Shown: in pieces, positions 35,897 to 37,434 of the stretch
Position numbering within the stretch: position 1 is the stretch's first letter
Layout: each line of letters begins with the position of its first letter
Assembly (NCBI GenBank): GCA_016927835.1
Contig: JAFGMA010000167.1
Location: forward strand, 1-37,434
Length of the DNA stretch: 37,434 nucleotides
From: Candidatus Zhuqueibacterota bacterium
GTDB lineage: Bacteria > Zhuqueibacterota > Zhuqueibacteria > Thermofontimicrobiales > Sulfurfontimicrobiaceae
Direction of reading: 5' to 3'
Made by a program: the position numbers and the translations under genes
The notes under the pieces: model-generated
What the model was told of the DNA's origin: nothing
The model's database searches: none
Seen by the model: the letters and a program-made list of their open reading frames with translations, nothing else

Positions 35897-36261
35897 AGTT
35901 CAGTCCTCAATAGGAGTGCATTAGCAACTGGATTTATTTTCGACGATGTAATTTGATAGCCATGCCATAAAAATTGGAAAACGAGAACGATACTTGTTTT
36001 TTTTAAGAGAAGAAAAATATGAAAAATATAACATAAATTCTATCGTATATCAAGTGTTTTTTTTAAAAGGCGATAATAAGGGGATTTTGGGCATGGATTG
36101 AACATCGGATTTGTTGAAATCAACGCACTCACAGTTCAGTGCAATCAAAGCGCTCAGCAAATCCGATGTTCGATGTGTTCGGCAACAGGATTTCCAGGCA
36201 ATGACGCTCAATCACTGTTTAAGAAAATTCCACCAACCAACGCAAGCGAATCATTTTCGGA
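35897..36261. other. Intergenic region between the transporter and Sua5-like genes
   Basis: This 365-base stretch has no supported gene. The part nearest the Sua5-like gene is AT-rich and probably holds its promoter. The part nearest the transporter contains a long perfect inverted repeat, annotated separately. Confidence 0.5.
36100..36171. repeat. 14-bp perfect inverted repeat downstream of the transporter gene
   Basis: GAACATCGGATTTG (36100-36113) is repeated inverted at 36158-36171, with a nested GCACT/AGTGC stem in the 44-base loop. It lies 91 bases past the minus-strand transporter stop. No T-tract follows on either strand. It could be a terminator of another type, a cruciform or a palindromic repeat unit. 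Confidence 0.5.
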
Positions 36262-37434
36262 TCAGGTGCCGCGCGTGGCATGCTTGAGTTTTTTAAGCGT
36301 CAATCGGATCATGAGTGCCGATAAAAACAGCAATACCACCAGAATGATAAAAAACTCATGATGTTCGAGCGTGCTGTAAAATTGTCCGATAAAGCCCGAG
36401 AGATAATTCCCCACGGCGGTTGCGCCGAACCATCCGCCCATCATCAAACCGCGCATCCGGGCGGGGGCAACTTTGGACACGAATGACAATCCCATTGGGC
36501 TTAAGAATAATTCACCAATAGTGATCACAAAATAACTCGAGATGAGCCAGGAAGGGGATAAATTGTTGGCGTCTGCGTTTCCGCCGGACAGGCACGCAAT
36601 CGCCATGATCATCATGGCAATGCCCGAAAGAAACATACCGATCCCCATTTTCGCCGGGCTCGAAGGTTCCTTACTCCGCTTCCGCAGCCAATTGAACAAT
36701 CCGACAACCAATGGCGTGAGCAGCAGAATAAAAAATGGATTGAATGTAGCATACGTTTCCGGCTTCAAAGGATAATAGCCTTCATCGATTTGCGAATACC
36801 TTTGCGCCAGCAGCTTGCGATTTACAATCCGAAACGTGCGCAAGTCCGCTTTTGATAGTGAGTCGCGATCAACGGAAATCAGTGCGTCAACTTCATGTAC
36901 GGCTTTTTTCAAACCGATTTTTTCCTGATCCTGAATGGTCATCGAAAACAGCCCCAGGATAGACATTTTCCTCAATATTTCGGTATTCGGCTTATCTTCA
37001 TACGGAAGTTTTACCTGTCGCTGTTGATTGATAAAGAATAAATCCGGCACGAAAAGCACTTTATTTAATGAATTCAATTCCCGCTCGGACAATTGCTCAG
37101 CCGGCGCCATTGCTGCAAATTCTTCGGTCAACGGCAGGCTGTCGCTCATAACCTCTTTTTTGAATTCAGACCAATCTTTAATATTGCCGCCCGTGATTTT
37201 ATTTTCATCAATAGTGGAGCGCTGGGCGAACAACGTCAGTGCGAATCCATTTTGGTGAAACGACATCCAGAAGAAGATCACAATCAGAAACACGGTGCAC
37301 AGTGCCAGCAAACGCTCTTTCTCCTGTTCCGGGCTCAGCTTGATCGCTTCCTGCGCCGCCTGGTTCTGTTGACCCGCGGCGTTTTTGTTATCGGCATGGA
37401 TGTATTTCTTCTTCCAGATCTCAAAAATCACCAG
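36262..37434 (-). CDS. POT-family (PTR2) proton-coupled oligopeptide transporter, C-terminal part
   Basis: The frame is open to the window edge, so the N-terminal transmembrane helices lie outside. The visible part has about 390 residues. It begins in a hydrophilic loop, followed by a helix with ALCTVFLIVIFFWMSFHQNG, typical of bacterial POT proteins. A long extramembrane segment (about 70-225) separates this from further helices (FNPFFILLLTPLVVGLFNWL, MGIGMFLSGIAMMIMAIACL, SSYFVITIGELFLSPMGLSF, VGNYLSGFIGQFYS, FFIILVVLLFLSALMIRLTL). SPMGLSFVSKVAPARMRGLMMG is the family's conserved C-terminal loop. It should import di- and tripeptides with protons across the inner membrane. The long insert between helices 7 and 8 is larger than in most characterised members. 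Confidence 0.88.
   Translation of the reverse strand: MVIFEIWKKKYIHADNKNAAGQQNQAAQEAIKLSPEQEKERLLALCTVFLIVIFFWMSFHQNGFALTLFAQRSTIDENKITGGNIKDWSEFKKEVMSDSLPLTEEFAAMAPAEQLSERELNSLNKVLFVPDLFFINQQRQVKLPYEDKPNTEILRKMSILGLFSMTIQDQEKIGLKKAVHEVDALISVDRDSLSKADLRTFRIVNRKLLAQRYSQIDEGYYPLKPETYATFNPFFILLLTPLVVGLFNWLRKRSKEPSSPAKMGIGMFLSGIAMMIMAIACLSGGNADANNLSPSWLISSYFVITIGELFLSPMGLSFVSKVAPARMRGLMMGGWFGATAVGNYLSGFIGQFYSTLEHHEFFIILVVLLFLSALMIRLTLKKLKHATRGT

Noticed and set aside
1-37434. CRISPR arrays or integrated phage.
   Set aside because: No regularly spaced repeats, integrase, transposase or phage structural genes are present.

Overview
The window is about 37 kb of bacterial chromosome of moderate GC. 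It most likely comes from an uncultivated member of the wider Fibrobacterota-Chlorobi-Bacteroidota lineage, of the KSB1, Calditrichota, Marinimicrobia or Ignavibacteria kind. The reasons are three secreted proteins ending in tails with the NYPNPFNP motif, a PorV/PorQ-type outer-membrane barrel, a TonB-dependent receptor with a carboxypeptidase-regulatory-like N-terminus, and many lipoproteins. The lineage is inferred from these gene families, not from a marker gene.

Left end (1-7.6 kb). A consensus-matching sigma-54 promoter (360-375) precedes an OmpR-type regulator whose receiver domain lacks key phosphorylation residues. A terminator and then a GAF-AAA-Fis sigma-54 activator follow. Next come a lipoprotein resembling TIM-barrel glycosidases (minus strand), a UroD-like protein and a small TonB-C-like lipoprotein (both plus strand).

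Secreted-protein cluster (7.6-16 kb, minus strand). Two tandem copies of a two-gene module are present. Each copy has a large secreted BNR/Asp-box protein with a C-terminal sorting tail, followed by a lipoprotein with a regulatory-like beta domain and propeller-like repeats. The lipoprotein of the upstream copy is broken by a frameshift. Each large gene ends in a clear intrinsic terminator.

Outer-membrane operon (16.4-28.5 kb, minus strand). In transcription order it encodes a TonB-dependent receptor with Asp-rich calcium-loop-like repeats, a secreted protein with a different tail, a PorV-like barrel, a 1409-residue secreted protein with an apparently dead metallopeptidase domain, and a TPR lipoprotein. 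A 13-bp perfect inverted repeat separates the receptor from the rest.

Right end (28.8-37.4 kb, mostly minus strand). The standout gene encodes a MamK-like bacterial actin fused behind a long coiled coil and a Pro/Lys-rich linker, with no magnetosome genes nearby. It is followed by an apparently cytoplasmic Nal1-like trypsin-fold protease, a DUF885-like protein lacking its metal-binding residues, a Sua5/YciO-type enzyme in the same transcription unit, and the C-terminal part of a POT-family peptide transporter cut by the window edge. I found no tRNA, rRNA, CRISPR array or complete insertion sequence.
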